Shown in pieces: positions 52,766 to 62,300 of a DNA stretch of 64,000 bases. A program made the position numbers and the translations under genes. The notes beneath the pieces are model-generated. The model searched no databases, was not told the origin of the DNA, and worked only from the letters and a program-made list of their open reading frames with translations. The first letter of the stretch is position 1. Each line of letters opens with the position of its first letter. The DNA is from Anaerolineae bacterium (GTDB taxonomy: Bacteria > Chloroflexota > Anaerolineae > Aggregatilineales > Ch27), in contig JABLXG010000006.1 of NCBI GenBank assembly GCA_013178165.1, forward strand, positions 1 to 64,000, written 5' to 3'.

Positions 52766-52791
52766 CGCGCAACCGGAAAGGAGGTTGCGCG
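52766..52791 (-). terminator. Terminator of the cNMP-binding gene
   Basis: CGCGCAACC (52766-52774) pairs with GGTTGCGCG (52783-52791). On the minus strand the hairpin is followed by TTTTCTGTTAT. Confidence 0.8.
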
Positions 52792-52828
52792 CTGGAGCGC
52801 CAGGTATGATTCAGCTTGAATCGCAACC

Positions 52829-53320
52829 TTATCTGCTATGCTCCGGCCCCCAGGTCAGTTGCTCCCGCACCTGTAGATCAGTGTTACGGATCTTCATCGC
52901 CAGGTCAGCGGCCAGGTTACGCATCAGGCGGTATCCAAGCTGCGGCTGGGCTTCGCAGAGTTGCATCAACTTGTCACGCGGAATGACGATCAACCGCGTA
53001 TCATGCTGAGCGCAGCGCGCTGACGCGGAGCGCAATCCTTCATCCACCAGGGCGATCTCGCCGAACGACTGCCCACGACGCAACGTCGCGATGGTCTGCG
53101 GCCCGGTGGTCTCACGCCCGCTGATCAAGGCCGGGTTTACCTGAATCTCGATCTCGCCGTAGGCAATCACGTACAGCTCATCGCCGCGCGTGTTTTCCTC
53201 AAAGACAATTTCGCCGGCCTCAAAAACACGCTCTTCGCAGATGGCCGCGACCTGCTCAAGCTGGCTGTCGGTAAGCTCGTAGAAGATGTCAGCCTGCCGC
53301 AACACAGTCATGAGGGACAT
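52829..53320 (-). CDS. Cyclic nucleotide-binding (CNB) domain protein
   Basis: A 163-residue protein, essentially a single CRP-type cNMP-binding beta-roll (about 12-130). It contains EVFEAGEIVFEENTRGDELY-like elements and the phosphate-binding cassette GQSFGEIALVDEGLRSASAR, where Gly-Glu and the later Arg-Ser-Ala contact cAMP/cGMP. No DNA-binding helix-turn-helix follows, only a short amphipathic helix. A role in protein regulation is likely. It is monocistronic with promoter and terminator. Confidence 0.88.
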   Translation of the reverse strand: MSLMTVLRQADIFYELTDSQLEQVAAICEERVFEAGEIVFEENTRGDELYVIAYGEIEIQVNPALISGRETTGPQTIATLRRGQSFGEIALVDEGLRSASARCAQHDTRLIVIPRDKLMQLCEAQPQLGYRLMRNLAADLAMKIRNTDLQVREQLTWGPEHSR

Positions 53321-53360
53321 GAGACCCCCGCCAGCTTATGTCAGTCATTAAGATAACTGA

Positions 53361-53390
53361 ATTGTAGCACGGGCGCCAAGCGTAAAGCAA
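53361..53390 (-). promoter_or_regulatory. Promoter of the CNB-domain gene
   Basis: On the minus strand TTGCTT (53390-53385), an 18-bp spacer and TACAAT (53366-53361), about 40 bp upstream of ATG 53320. Confidence 0.55.
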
Positions 53391-53468
53391 CAATTAGCTT
53401 GCTTTCCCTCCCATCCTGGGTTAGAAAACATCGCCAGTGACGATTCCACACAGGCAGGTCAACCGCCG

Positions 53469-53831
53469 ATGCCAACCCCGCGAATGCAACTGGGCGCCTA
53501 TGGCGAGGCACTTGTTGCCAGCCATCTGCAGGCACAGGGTTACCGGATCGTTGAGCGTAACTGGCGCTGCCCGGGGGGCGAACTGGACATCGTAGCCCGT
53601 CAGGGGGACGAATGGGTGTTCGTTGAGGTGCGTACACGCCGCGCCCAAGATACCGACCCAGCCATTGAAAGCCTGACCGCGGCCAAGCAGAATCGTCTGC
53701 TGGCCGCTGTCAACGCTTACCTGGAAGCGCACAACCTTGAAGAGTCTTCCTGGCGAGTGGATCTGGCCGTCGTCGCCCTTAATCGCCGTGGCCCCCGCAT
53801 TGAGGTTATCCGTGATGCCATCAGCTGGTGA
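53469..53831 (+). CDS. YraN / UPF0102 family nuclease-like protein
   Basis: A 120-residue protein with a restriction-endonuclease-like fold. The GELDIVARQGDEWVFVEVRT segment carries the acidic D...ExR core (usually ExK) of the family, preceded by GAYGEALVASHLQAQGY. Often encoded near rnhB or rsmI; function is not well established, perhaps DNA repair or Holliday junction handling. The miaA start overlaps its end by 17 bp. Confidence 0.9.
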   Translation: MPTPRMQLGAYGEALVASHLQAQGYRIVERNWRCPGGELDIVARQGDEWVFVEVRTRRAQDTDPAIESLTAAKQNRLLAAVNAYLEAHNLEESSWRVDLAVVALNRRGPRIEVIRDAISW

Positions 53832-54801
53832 TGATCCCGTTACCGGCTCTGTGATCGTTCTGCTGGGGCCGACCGCCGTTGGCAAATCGGCGCTGGCCCT
53901 GATTCTGGCACAGGCATTCAACGGCGAGATCGTCAGCGTTGATAGCCGGCTGGTCTATATCGGGATGGACATTGGCGTAGCCAAACCGACCCCTGCCGAA
54001 CAGGCGCTGGTGCCACATCACCTGCTGGATATCGTCACCCCCGCGCAAACGCTTTCGCTTGCTACCTTTCAGCGGTTGGCCTATAGGACTATCAACGATA
54101 TCCTCCGTCGGGGCTGCCTGCCGCTGCTTGTTGGCGGAACGGGGCAGTACATCAGCGCTGTGATCGAGGGATGGAACATCCCGGAAGTCCGCCCCAATCC
54201 AACCCTGCGCGCCGAACTGGAGGCGTATGCGGCGCAGCACGGGTCAACGGCGCTCTGGGAACGCCTCCGGCAATGCGATCCAGAAGCTGCCACTCGCATC
54301 CATCCCCACAATGTGCGCCGAGTCGTGCGTGCTCTGGAGGTCTTTCTGGAATCCGGTCAGCCGATCAGCGCCCAGCAACGCCGTACCCCGCCCCCCTATC
54401 GCATCCTGCAGATCGGCCTCACCCGCCCGCGCCACGATCTGCATGCGCGCATCGACGCTCGCATCGACCAGATGCTGGCGTCCGGCCTGCTGGAGGAAGT
54501 GCAAGGGTTGCTGGCCGCGGGTTTTGACCGCCGCTGCCCGGCCATGAGCGGGCTGGGTTACCGCCAGATCATCGCCTATCTGGAGGGTGAGTGCGCTCTG
54601 GAGGAAGCCATCGCCGCGCTGCGGCGGGAAACACGCGATTTTGCCCGTCGGCAGGATGTCTGGTTCCGCAAATACAACCGCGATGCGTACTGGTTTGACA
54701 TGACAGAAACCCCGGCGGAGACTATCATAGAGTTCGTGCGCCAATGGCTTGAAAGCGAACCCCATGCACCGAGCAAGAGCGTTCTTCCGCGAGACAAATA
54801 G
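53815..54801 (+). CDS. miaA: tRNA dimethylallyltransferase
   Basis: Transfers the dimethylallyl group of DMAPP to A37 of tRNAs that read UNN codons. At 328 aa it has a P-loop GPTAVGKSAL, the substrate loop DSRLVYIGMDIGVAKPT (canonical DSRQVY has Leu for Gln here), GGTGQYISAVIEGW and a C-terminal zone RRETRDFARRQDVWFRK. ATG 53815 with GAGG upstream was chosen over an earlier frame start because it is directly before the P-loop and overlaps yraN by 17 bp, implying coupling. It uses the product of the isoprenoid genes nearby. Confidence 0.94.
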   Translation: MPSAGDDPVTGSVIVLLGPTAVGKSALALILAQAFNGEIVSVDSRLVYIGMDIGVAKPTPAEQALVPHHLLDIVTPAQTLSLATFQRLAYRTINDILRRGCLPLLVGGTGQYISAVIEGWNIPEVRPNPTLRAELEAYAAQHGSTALWERLRQCDPEAATRIHPHNVRRVVRALEVFLESGQPISAQQRRTPPPYRILQIGLTRPRHDLHARIDARIDQMLASGLLEEVQGLLAAGFDRRCPAMSGLGYRQIIAYLEGECALEEAIAALRRETRDFARRQDVWFRKYNRDAYWFDMTETPAETIIEFVRQWLESEPHAPSKSVLPRDK

Positions 54802-55489
54802 CAATGTCATGGCAGCGTTTGTCTTTGCCTTCGTCATGCTTCTGATGATCACGCTGCCGCAGGTTGCTCCTACCAGTCGCTTTGGCGTGCCTTGCAGTGC
54901 TCTGGCTCATCCCATCCCCGGCGGCAACAACCAGTCCCTGCTGGCCGCCCGCTCCAGTAGCGCGTTGCAGCTTGAGCTTGATCTGCCACGGCGTAACATC
55001 GGCATGAACGAGGAATTGATCGTCAATGTCACTTTCAACAATACCGGTGTTGGTCCGGTAACCCTGTTCTTTGTCCCGCAGGAAACCCTGCTCCGCAACG
55101 ATGGCACGGCTGGTCTGAGCATCGAGATCACACGCCTGCCTGATCGGGCGATCTTCAGCGAACCGGCAACCCTGCGCCCGCCGAATCCGGAGCGGCAGAC
55201 CTTTCCCGTCGAAACGTTACATGTGCTTGGCCCCCGGCAACGTTGCACCGAGTCGATCGCTTTCACCCCGGCACGCCTGAGCAACCTGAATCTGCAGGCC
55301 GGCAATTACGCCATACGGGCCATCTACCGCAACCGCTTCCCCGGCATCCTCAACGTGCCGCCCGGAGCCACAGCCACGCCCATCTTCAACACGCAGGGTG
55401 TCTATGTCACCTCGGAGCTAAGCTCGAACACGGTGGAGTTCTCGATTGGCCTGGTCAGCCAGGGTCAGGCCCAGCCGCTTGGCGGCTAA
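54764..55489 (+). CDS. Hypothetical exported protein with Ig-like domain
   Basis: A protein of about 241 residues that I do not recognise. A hydrophobic N-terminal segment (about 16-35) is a signal peptide or anchor. The mature part (about 60-235) has the rhythm of an invasin/Ig-like or intracellular proteinase inhibitor-like beta sandwich (ELIVNVTFNNTGVGPVTLFF and NYAIRAIYRNRFPGI). The start is uncertain: 54764 overlaps miaA by 38 bp, while ATG 54809 lies just after the miaA stop. No Shine-Dalgarno is clear. Confidence 0.6.
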   Translation: MHRARAFFRETNSNVMAAFVFAFVMLLMITLPQVAPTSRFGVPCSALAHPIPGGNNQSLLAARSSSALQLELDLPRRNIGMNEELIVNVTFNNTGVGPVTLFFVPQETLLRNDGTAGLSIEITRLPDRAIFSEPATLRPPNPERQTFPVETLHVLGPRQRCTESIAFTPARLSNLNLQAGNYAIRAIYRNRFPGILNVPPGATATPIFNTQGVYVTSELSSNTVEFSIGLVSQGQAQPLGG

Positions 55490-55524
55490 CCGCCCCGACA
55501 AGCTGAAGAGGAAGCCTTCTGACT

Positions 55525-56508
55525 ATGGAAACCTGCACGGCAATCGCTATTGCCTCGCCGAACATTGCCCTGATCAAGTACTGGGGCAATGCAGATGACC
55601 GGCTACGCCTTCCCGCCTCGCCCTCGATTTCGTTCAATCTGGCCGGTCTGCAGACCCGAACCCGAGTCGATTGGGAAGATCGGCTGGCGACTGATGAGGT
55701 GATCATCAACGGCGAGGAGGTCACCGGGGCCACCCGCGACCGCGTCGTCCACCATCTCGACCACATCCGCCGCCTGAGCGGGCATCAGGGATTCGCCCGC
55801 GTTGATTCCTCCAACAACTTTCCGGCTGGCGCTGGCATCGCCTCCTCAGCCTCCGCCTTTGCCGCGCTTTCCCTTGCTGCAACAGCGGCACTGGGCATGC
55901 GCTTGAGCGAACGCGAGTTGAGCACCCTGGCTCGTCTGGGGTCCGGTTCTGCCGCCCGCTCGATCCCCGGCGGATACGTGGCCTGGTATACCGGAGCCAC
56001 CCACGAAGACTCCTATGCCGAAAGCTTCGCCCCGCCCGATTACTGGGACCTTGTCGATCTCATTGCCGTTGTCAGCCGCGCCCACAAAACCACAGGATCA
56101 ACCGCCGGACATGTCATCGCCGCTACCAGCCCGCTCCAGAGCGCGCGGCTGGCTACCGCTCAGGAGCGTTTTGAACGCTGCCGGGCCGCCATTCTGGCCC
56201 GCGATTTTGCGGCGCTAGCGCCGGTGGTGGAGCTTGATAGTAATGTGATGCACAGCGTGATGATGACTGGCAACCCCTCCCTGCTGTACTGGGAACCCGC
56301 TACGTTGGGAGTGATGCATCAGGTGCGGCGCTGGCGCGACTCAGAGGGTCTGGATGTCTGCTTCACCATTGACGCTGGCCCCAACGTGCATTGCATCTGC
56401 ACCGCTGCAGCGGCTACCGTGATCGAACCACGCCTGCGCCAGCTGCCCGGCGTGTTGCAGGTCTATCGCGCCGTGCCAGCTGGGCCGGCGCGCCTTGAGA
56501 CAGCATAG
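55525..56508 (+). CDS. Mevalonate-(di)phosphate decarboxylase, likely phosphomevalonate decarboxylase
   Basis: A 327-residue GHMP-fold ATP-dependent decarboxylase. ALIKYWG (Lys18) and the ATP loop NFPAGAGIASSASAFAAL, GSGSAARS and catalytic Asp283 in FTIDAGPNVH match the diphosphomevalonate decarboxylase family. IPK is encoded 5 kb away and I see no phosphomevalonate kinase, so this enzyme may act on 5-phosphomevalonate giving isopentenyl phosphate, as established for the Roseiflexus castenholzii enzyme. Substrate choice is inference. GAAGAGGAAG is placed a little far from ATG 55525. Confidence 0.88.
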   Translation: METCTAIAIASPNIALIKYWGNADDRLRLPASPSISFNLAGLQTRTRVDWEDRLATDEVIINGEEVTGATRDRVVHHLDHIRRLSGHQGFARVDSSNNFPAGAGIASSASAFAALSLAATAALGMRLSERELSTLARLGSGSAARSIPGGYVAWYTGATHEDSYAESFAPPDYWDLVDLIAVVSRAHKTTGSTAGHVIAATSPLQSARLATAQERFERCRAAILARDFAALAPVVELDSNVMHSVMMTGNPSLLYWEPATLGVMHQVRRWRDSEGLDVCFTIDAGPNVHCICTAAAATVIEPRLRQLPGVLQVYRAVPAGPARLETA

Positions 56509-56705
56509 GGCAACGGGCTTAACAGATCGTTAGAAAGCGCGCTCTGCCCGCGCGACATCTTGATAGGCACCCGGCCCGGGGTTATAATTTGAGTAGTGTG
56601 GCCACCGAAGCAGGATCCATAAGTGTAAGTGCCAGGGGGCGTACAAGCGCCCCCTCGTTCGTCAGGTCAGGCCCCAATCGCTGCAGGCCCCTGTAAAGGT
56701 AAACC
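56509..56705 (+). promoter_or_regulatory. rseP promoter and leader with hairpin
   Basis: TTGATA (56560-56565), 17-bp spacer and TATAAT (56583-56588) make a near-consensus sigma-70 promoter; start site about 56595. The leader of about 110 nt contains the stem AGGGGGCG (56634-56641) with CGCCCCCT (56648-56655). AAAGGT lies before ATG 56706. Confidence 0.7.
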
Positions 56706-58121
56706 ATGAACGACTTTCTGCTGTCGCTTGCCTCGTTTGTGATCATGCTCGTCCCCACCATCCTGCTGCATGAAATCGGCCACTTCATTGCAGGCAAGCT
56801 CGTGGGGATTACTATCCTGGAATTCGGGATTGGCTTCCCTCCACGGATCACCCGTCTGTTCCAGCACCGGGGCACTGAATACACGCTGAACTGGTTGCCA
56901 CTGGGCGGCTTCGTGCGCCCCCTGGGGGAGGATTTCGTGCGCCCGGTAGGCGAGGCTCAGGCCTCCGGCGACTGGGCAGAAGCACGGCGACGCGGGGTGA
57001 CAAACCCCAAAAGTGTGTTCATGGCCAAACCCTGGGAACGGATCTTGTTCCTGGCCGCCGGGGCGGGGATGAACTTTGTGACGGCGATGGTCGTTTTCAT
57101 GGTCATGGCTCTGATCGGGCTGCCGGTAGTCCGTGGCGCCACCGTCGCCATCCGTAGCGTGGCCGAGAATTCGCCGGCTGCGGCGGCGGGTCTGCAGGCA
57201 GGCGATGTCATCGTTCGTGTTGACGGCGACTACATCGATTCCAGCGCCGCCCTGACTGAGTACCTGGCCTTCCGCGAAGGTACCCAGGTGACCCTGACCG
57301 TGGAACGCGGCGCGGAGACCTTCGAGGCGACACTGCCCGTTGACACGGTCACGCCTGCCGGGTCAGTAGAGAACGTGGTAATCCTGGCTGTGGTGAAGGA
57401 CTCTCCAGCGGACCTGGCTGGTCTGCAACCGGGCGACATTGTGCTGGAAGGCGATGGCCAGAAGTTCACATCCCTGACCAGCCTGCAGCAATTCACCAAT
57501 GCGCACAAGGGGCAGGAAATCGCCCTCCTTATTGAACGCGACGGCGAGCAATTCACCGTCCGCCTGACCCCTCGCGTTGACCCACCGGCTAACCAGGGTC
57601 CTATCGGCATCTCCATTGGCGCCCAGCAGTCCAACGCCGCACTCGGCTTCACCCTGGCTGACTACGACGCCATCATCGACTTTGAGCCAGCCAGCCTGGG
57701 GGACGCCATCAACTACAGTCTGGCCCGCACCGGCGACACTGTACGCATGATCGTCGAAGCGCCCATCGAGATCATCCGCGGCAACCTTGATCCGAACCAG
57801 GCCCGCCCCATCAGCATTGTTGGCATCAGCCAGATCGGCGGGCAGCGACTTGAAGAAAGCTTTGAGTACCAGAACGTCCTGCCCATCCTGGATTTCGCCG
57901 CTGTGATCAGCCTGGCCCTTGGCCTCACTAATCTGCTGCCCATCCCCAGCTTGGATGGTGGCCGCATCCTGTTTGTGGTGATCGAATTGCTGCGTGGTAA
58001 GCCGATCCCGCCGGAGCGCGAAGGCATGGTGCATATGATCGGCCTTCTGCTCCTGCTGGGCGCCATGGGCATCTTCATCGTCAATGACATCGTCAATCCG
58101 GTAGTACAGCACCTGCCGTAA
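56706..58121 (+). CDS. rseP: RseP-like site-2 intramembrane zinc metalloprotease
   Basis: A 471-residue M50 protease that cuts transmembrane substrates such as anti-sigma factors. HEIGH (His22, Glu23, His26) in the first helix binds zinc, with LDGGRI near residue 420 providing the Asp ligand (NLLPIPSLDGG). Two PDZ domains (about 150-220 and 230-305) lie between TM2 and TM3. The proposed substrate is unknown; no anti-sigma gene is adjacent. Downstream comes the HEAT protein after 18 bp. Confidence 0.93.
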   Translation: MNDFLLSLASFVIMLVPTILLHEIGHFIAGKLVGITILEFGIGFPPRITRLFQHRGTEYTLNWLPLGGFVRPLGEDFVRPVGEAQASGDWAEARRRGVTNPKSVFMAKPWERILFLAAGAGMNFVTAMVVFMVMALIGLPVVRGATVAIRSVAENSPAAAAGLQAGDVIVRVDGDYIDSSAALTEYLAFREGTQVTLTVERGAETFEATLPVDTVTPAGSVENVVILAVVKDSPADLAGLQPGDIVLEGDGQKFTSLTSLQQFTNAHKGQEIALLIERDGEQFTVRLTPRVDPPANQGPIGISIGAQQSNAALGFTLADYDAIIDFEPASLGDAINYSLARTGDTVRMIVEAPIEIIRGNLDPNQARPISIVGISQIGGQRLEESFEYQNVLPILDFAAVISLALGLTNLLPIPSLDGGRILFVVIELLRGKPIPPEREGMVHMIGLLLLLGAMGIFIVNDIVNPVVQHLP

Positions 58122-58139
58122 CCTGCCATACGAGGAGCT

Positions 58140-59087
58140 ATGGTCAAGCCAAGAGACTTCCAAGATATCATGCCCATCCTGCTCGATGAAAGCCGGCCCT
58201 TTGACGCCGCCACTGTCTATGGCCTTTCCGGGCTGGACCGGCAGCAACTGAATCGCCTGGCCAGGGATTGGCCGTCAATCCCGGTTGAGCGGCGGCGATC
58301 GCTGCTACAGCATCTGAACGAAATCAGCGAAAACAACTTTGAGCTGGATTTTCAGGGCATCAACCACCTAGCGCTTAACGATCCCGATAGCGAAGTGCGT
58401 CAGTATGCCATCGAGGGGCTGTGGGAGGATGAGACAGTCGAATACCTGCGCAAGCTGGTGGACATCGCCCAGCACGACGTCAGCCAGGATGTTCGCTGCG
58501 CTGCCATCACCGAACTGGGCCGTTTCATCCTGCTGGGGGAGTACGAGGAAATCAGCCGCGCCGACGCACGCCTGTCCCAGGATACCGTGCTGCGCATCCT
58601 GCATTCCGACGAGGATGATGAACTCCGCCGCCACGCACTGGAAGCGATTGCCAACTGCAGCCGCGAAGGCGTGGCCGAGATGATCCGGGAGTTCTACAAC
58701 ACTGACGAATTGCCGCTGCGGATGAGCGCCGTTTTTGCCATGGGCCGCACCTGTGACGAGGAATGGGCGCCGCAGATCATCCGGGAATTGAACAGTTCAA
58801 CACCGGAGATGCAATATGAGGCCGCCCGTGCCGCCGGGCATATCGGCCTTGAAGAAGCTGTGCCTGACCTGATCCGCCTGATTGAAAGCACGGACGATAC
58901 CGAAATCCTGGAGGTAGCCATCTGGGCGCTGGGTGAAATCGGCGGGGAAGAAGCCCGCCGGACACTCCATGCCATCATCGCCCGCGCAGAAGCCGACGAT
59001 GATGAGGAAATCCTGGCCGCAGCTCAGGATGCCTACGACGCGGCTAACCTGCCCGGCGATTTCCTGCTGTTCGATTTCGAGCCATAA
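58140..59087 (+). CDS. HEAT-repeat protein
   Basis: A 315-residue soluble alpha-solenoid. Repeats of about 30-35 residues run throughout (for example DPDSEVRQYAIEGLWEDE, DDELRRHALEAIANC and EMQYEAARAAGHIGLEEAVP). There is no catalytic motif; it is very acidic at the C-terminus. A scaffold or partner-binding role is inferred. GAGGAGCT precedes ATG 58140, and the gene shares the rseP transcript. Its neighbour rpoC has its own promoter. Confidence 0.88.
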   Translation: MVKPRDFQDIMPILLDESRPFDAATVYGLSGLDRQQLNRLARDWPSIPVERRRSLLQHLNEISENNFELDFQGINHLALNDPDSEVRQYAIEGLWEDETVEYLRKLVDIAQHDVSQDVRCAAITELGRFILLGEYEEISRADARLSQDTVLRILHSDEDDELRRHALEAIANCSREGVAEMIREFYNTDELPLRMSAVFAMGRTCDEEWAPQIIRELNSSTPEMQYEAARAAGHIGLEEAVPDLIRLIESTDDTEILEVAIWALGEIGGEEARRTLHAIIARAEADDDEEILAAAQDAYDAANLPGDFLLFDFEP

Positions 59088-59394
59088 GGCAGGCCCACGG
59101 ACCTCCAATATGGCGAGCAGTTCTGCCGGACTTCCGGCCGTGATATTTTCAGCGGGAAGAATCAGCAACACAGGTCTTGACACTACTCCGGGCTATTGTA
59201 TACTGAGGAATACTGTGGCGGACGGGTGAAAGAGCTATTCTGTGCAGGTCAATCGGCGCTAGAACCAGAGTTCTTGCGCTGTTTTGCCTTGCCGGACAGC
59301 TTGAGTGTCCTCCTGTGACTGAATATCCCGCACCTGTGGCTAACGTTTACTGGCACCCGCTCACCAACCCATTTGAGCGCAGAGGAGGGACGCC
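59088..59394 (+). promoter_or_regulatory. rpoC promoter and 185-nt leader
   Basis: TTGACA (59177-59182), 16-bp spacer and TATACT (59199-59204) form a strong sigma-70 promoter; start site near 59211. The leader of about 185 nt includes a small stem GGACA...TGTCC and ends with AGAGGAGGG just before the TTG start. Nothing else is seen in this 307-bp gap. Confidence 0.75.
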
Positions 59395-62300
59395 TTGGAG
59401 GCGAAAGACTTTCGCGCGCTGCGCATCAGCCTGGCTTCACCGGAACAGATTTTATCGTGGTCCTATGGCGAAGTAACCAAGCCGGAGACGATTAACTACC
59501 GCCGGTTACGACCGGAAAAGGATGGCCTTTTCTGTGAAGCCATCTTCGGTCCAACCAAAGACTGGCAGTGCTACTGCGGCAAGTACAAGAACATTCGGTA
59601 CAAGGGCATCATCTGCGATAAGTGCGGCGTGGAAGTCACCCGCTCCTCGGTGCGGCGCGAACGCATGGGCCACATTGTGCTGGCCGCCCCCGTTGCCCAT
59701 GTCTGGTACACGCGCCGAGTGCCCAGCTATCTGGGCCTGCTCCTGGATATCAGCCGCCGCAATCTTGACCGCGTGCTGTACTTCGCCCAGTACGTAATCA
59801 CCCATGTTGACGAAGAAGCACGCCAGAAAGCGCTTAAGCGCATCGACGAGGAACTGGCTCGTCAGGAGGCTGCGCTTGGCGGCAAGCTGGACGAGCAGAT
59901 CGACGCCCTGCGTAGCGAGCGTGACGCAGACCTCGAGGCATTACAGCAGAAGATCGCCGAGATCAACGCCAGTTACAACGCCGAATTCACCCGCCTTTCC
60001 GATGAGATCATCCGCGAAGCGCAGGGCCTGCAGGATCGCATTGAAAGCCAGCTGGGACAGACTGCCGCCACCGACATCCGTTTCGAAGCGGCGGATACCG
60101 TCATCGTTCACGCTGGCACCGTGATCGGGCATGAGCATATCACCCGCATTCAGGCCGCTGTCAACGAGCGTCTCAACGAACTGCAGATCGACATCGAAGA
60201 CCGTCGCAAGGCCGAAGTCGCCCTGGCCGAACAGAACATCAACGCTCGCAGCACCGATGCTGCCCGCGACATCGAAGAGCAGATGTCCGAAAAGGCGCAG
60301 ACCCTCAACCAGATCCGCGCCGCTGCCCAGGAAAGCCGTTCGGAATTGCTCTCGCTGCAGCCGTTGCAGTTCCTTGGCGAGCCAAAGTACCGCGAACTGC
60401 GCGCCAAGTACGGCCAGGTCTTCAAGGCCGACATGGGCGCGGAGGCCTTCTACGAAATTCTCAAGAATATGGACCTCGACCGTCTCTCTAAAGAGCTGTG
60501 GGTCGAGGTGCGTACGACCCGTTCCAAGCAGCGCAAGAAGAAAGCGACCAAGCGTCTGCGCGTGGTCGAAAGCCTGCGCAAGAGCGGCAACCGCCCGGAA
60601 TGGATGATCCTGAGCGTTCTGCCGGTCATCCCGCCTGACCTGCGCCCGATGGTGCAGCTCGACGGTGGCCGCTTCGCTACCAGCGACCTGAACGATCTCT
60701 ACCGCCGGGTGATCAACCGCAATAACCGCCTCAAGCGGCTGCTGGAGCTTGGCGCGCCCGATGTTATCGTCCGCAATGAGAAGCGCATGCTGCAGGAAGC
60801 GGTCGATAGCCTGATCGACAACAGCCAGCGCGGCAAGGCCCTCAGCCGGCGTGGTCGGCGCGAACTGAAGAGCCTGAGCGACATGCTCAAGGGCAAGAAG
60901 GGGCGCTTCCGCCGCAACCTGCTGGGTAAGCGCGTGGACTACTCCGGGCGTTCTGTCATCGTGATTGGCCCCAAGCTCAAGCTGCACCAGTGCGGTCTGC
61001 CCAAGACGATGGCCCTGGAACTGTTTCGGCCCTTCGTGATCAGCAAGCTGGTTCAGTACAACTACGCCACGAACGTCAAGGGCGCCAAGCGCATCATCGA
61101 ACAGGAAAAACCCGAAGTCTGGGAGACGCTTGAGGAAGTCATCAAAGAGCGCCCGGTGTTGCTCAACCGCGCCCCTACTCTGCACCGGCTGGGCATCCAG
61201 GCCTTTGAGCCGATCCTGGTCGAGGGCAAGGCCATCCAGATTCACCCGCTGGTGTGCGCCGCCTTCAATGCCGACTTCGATGGCGACCAGATGGCTGTGC
61301 ACGTACCGCTGAGCGATAAGGCCGTCCAGGAAGCCCGCGAACTGATGCTGAGCACCAAGAACCTGCTCAAGCCAGCCGACGGTGCGCCCATCGTTGGCCC
61401 GGCCAAGGACATGGTGCTCGGCAACTACTACCTGACCATGGACCCCAACGCAGACATCATCGCTCGCGTTGACCGCGCTGAGGAGTTCCGCCACTGGAGC
61501 AGCCTGGTTGGCAAGCGCATTGGCGTCGCCAAAGATACCACCGGCGCCCGTGTGGCCGAGCAGCGTGACCTGGCCGCTCAGAACGATGTAATTCTGTTCG
61601 ATACCCAGGTCGACGCTGAAGGCAGGCCGATCTCCGGCAAGAGCGCGGTCGACCGCCTGATCGAAGCCACCCTCAGCGGCGCGGTGGACTGCATGCTCTT
61701 CAACGGCTACGATTTCCAGCAGATGCTGAAGAAGCACCCGGAATGGCCGCTGGTCATCGCCAACCTGGCGGATCGTCGCCTTGTTGTCGACATGGACGAG
61801 GTCGAATACCTCTACGGCTTGGGTCTGGTCGATCTCCATACGCCCATCCGGCTCGGCAACTATTACGATAACCGTCCGCCGCAACCGGAGCCAGAACTGA
61901 CCACCGTAGGCCGGGCGATCTTCAACCGAATCCTGCCGGATGCGCTGCGCTTTGTGCAGCAAACGATGGACAAAAAGAACCTGCAGCAGCTCGTGGCCCG
62001 CAGCTACCAGTTGCTGGGTGCTGATCTGACCACCGACATTGTGGACGCCATCAAGAATACTGGCTTCCACTATGCCACCGTCTCCGGGACGACCATCGCA
62101 GTCTCCGACCTGACCGTGCCGGAGGAACGTGAGGAAATCCTGGCCAAAGCCAGTGAGATCGTCGATGAAGCCGAGCGCAGCTTCCGCCGCGGTCTGCTTA
62201 CCGAGGAAGAGCGCTACCAGATCACTATTGACAGCTGGACCAAGGCCAAGAGTGACCTAAGCGAAGTCATCAAGAACCGCCTCGACCCGTTCGGCCCGAT

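Noticed and set aside
59941-62070. A 709-codon open frame on the minus strand opposite rpoC
   Set aside because: It is a shadow of the codon bias in rpoC; no family similarity, no ribosome-binding site, and the opposite gene is certain.
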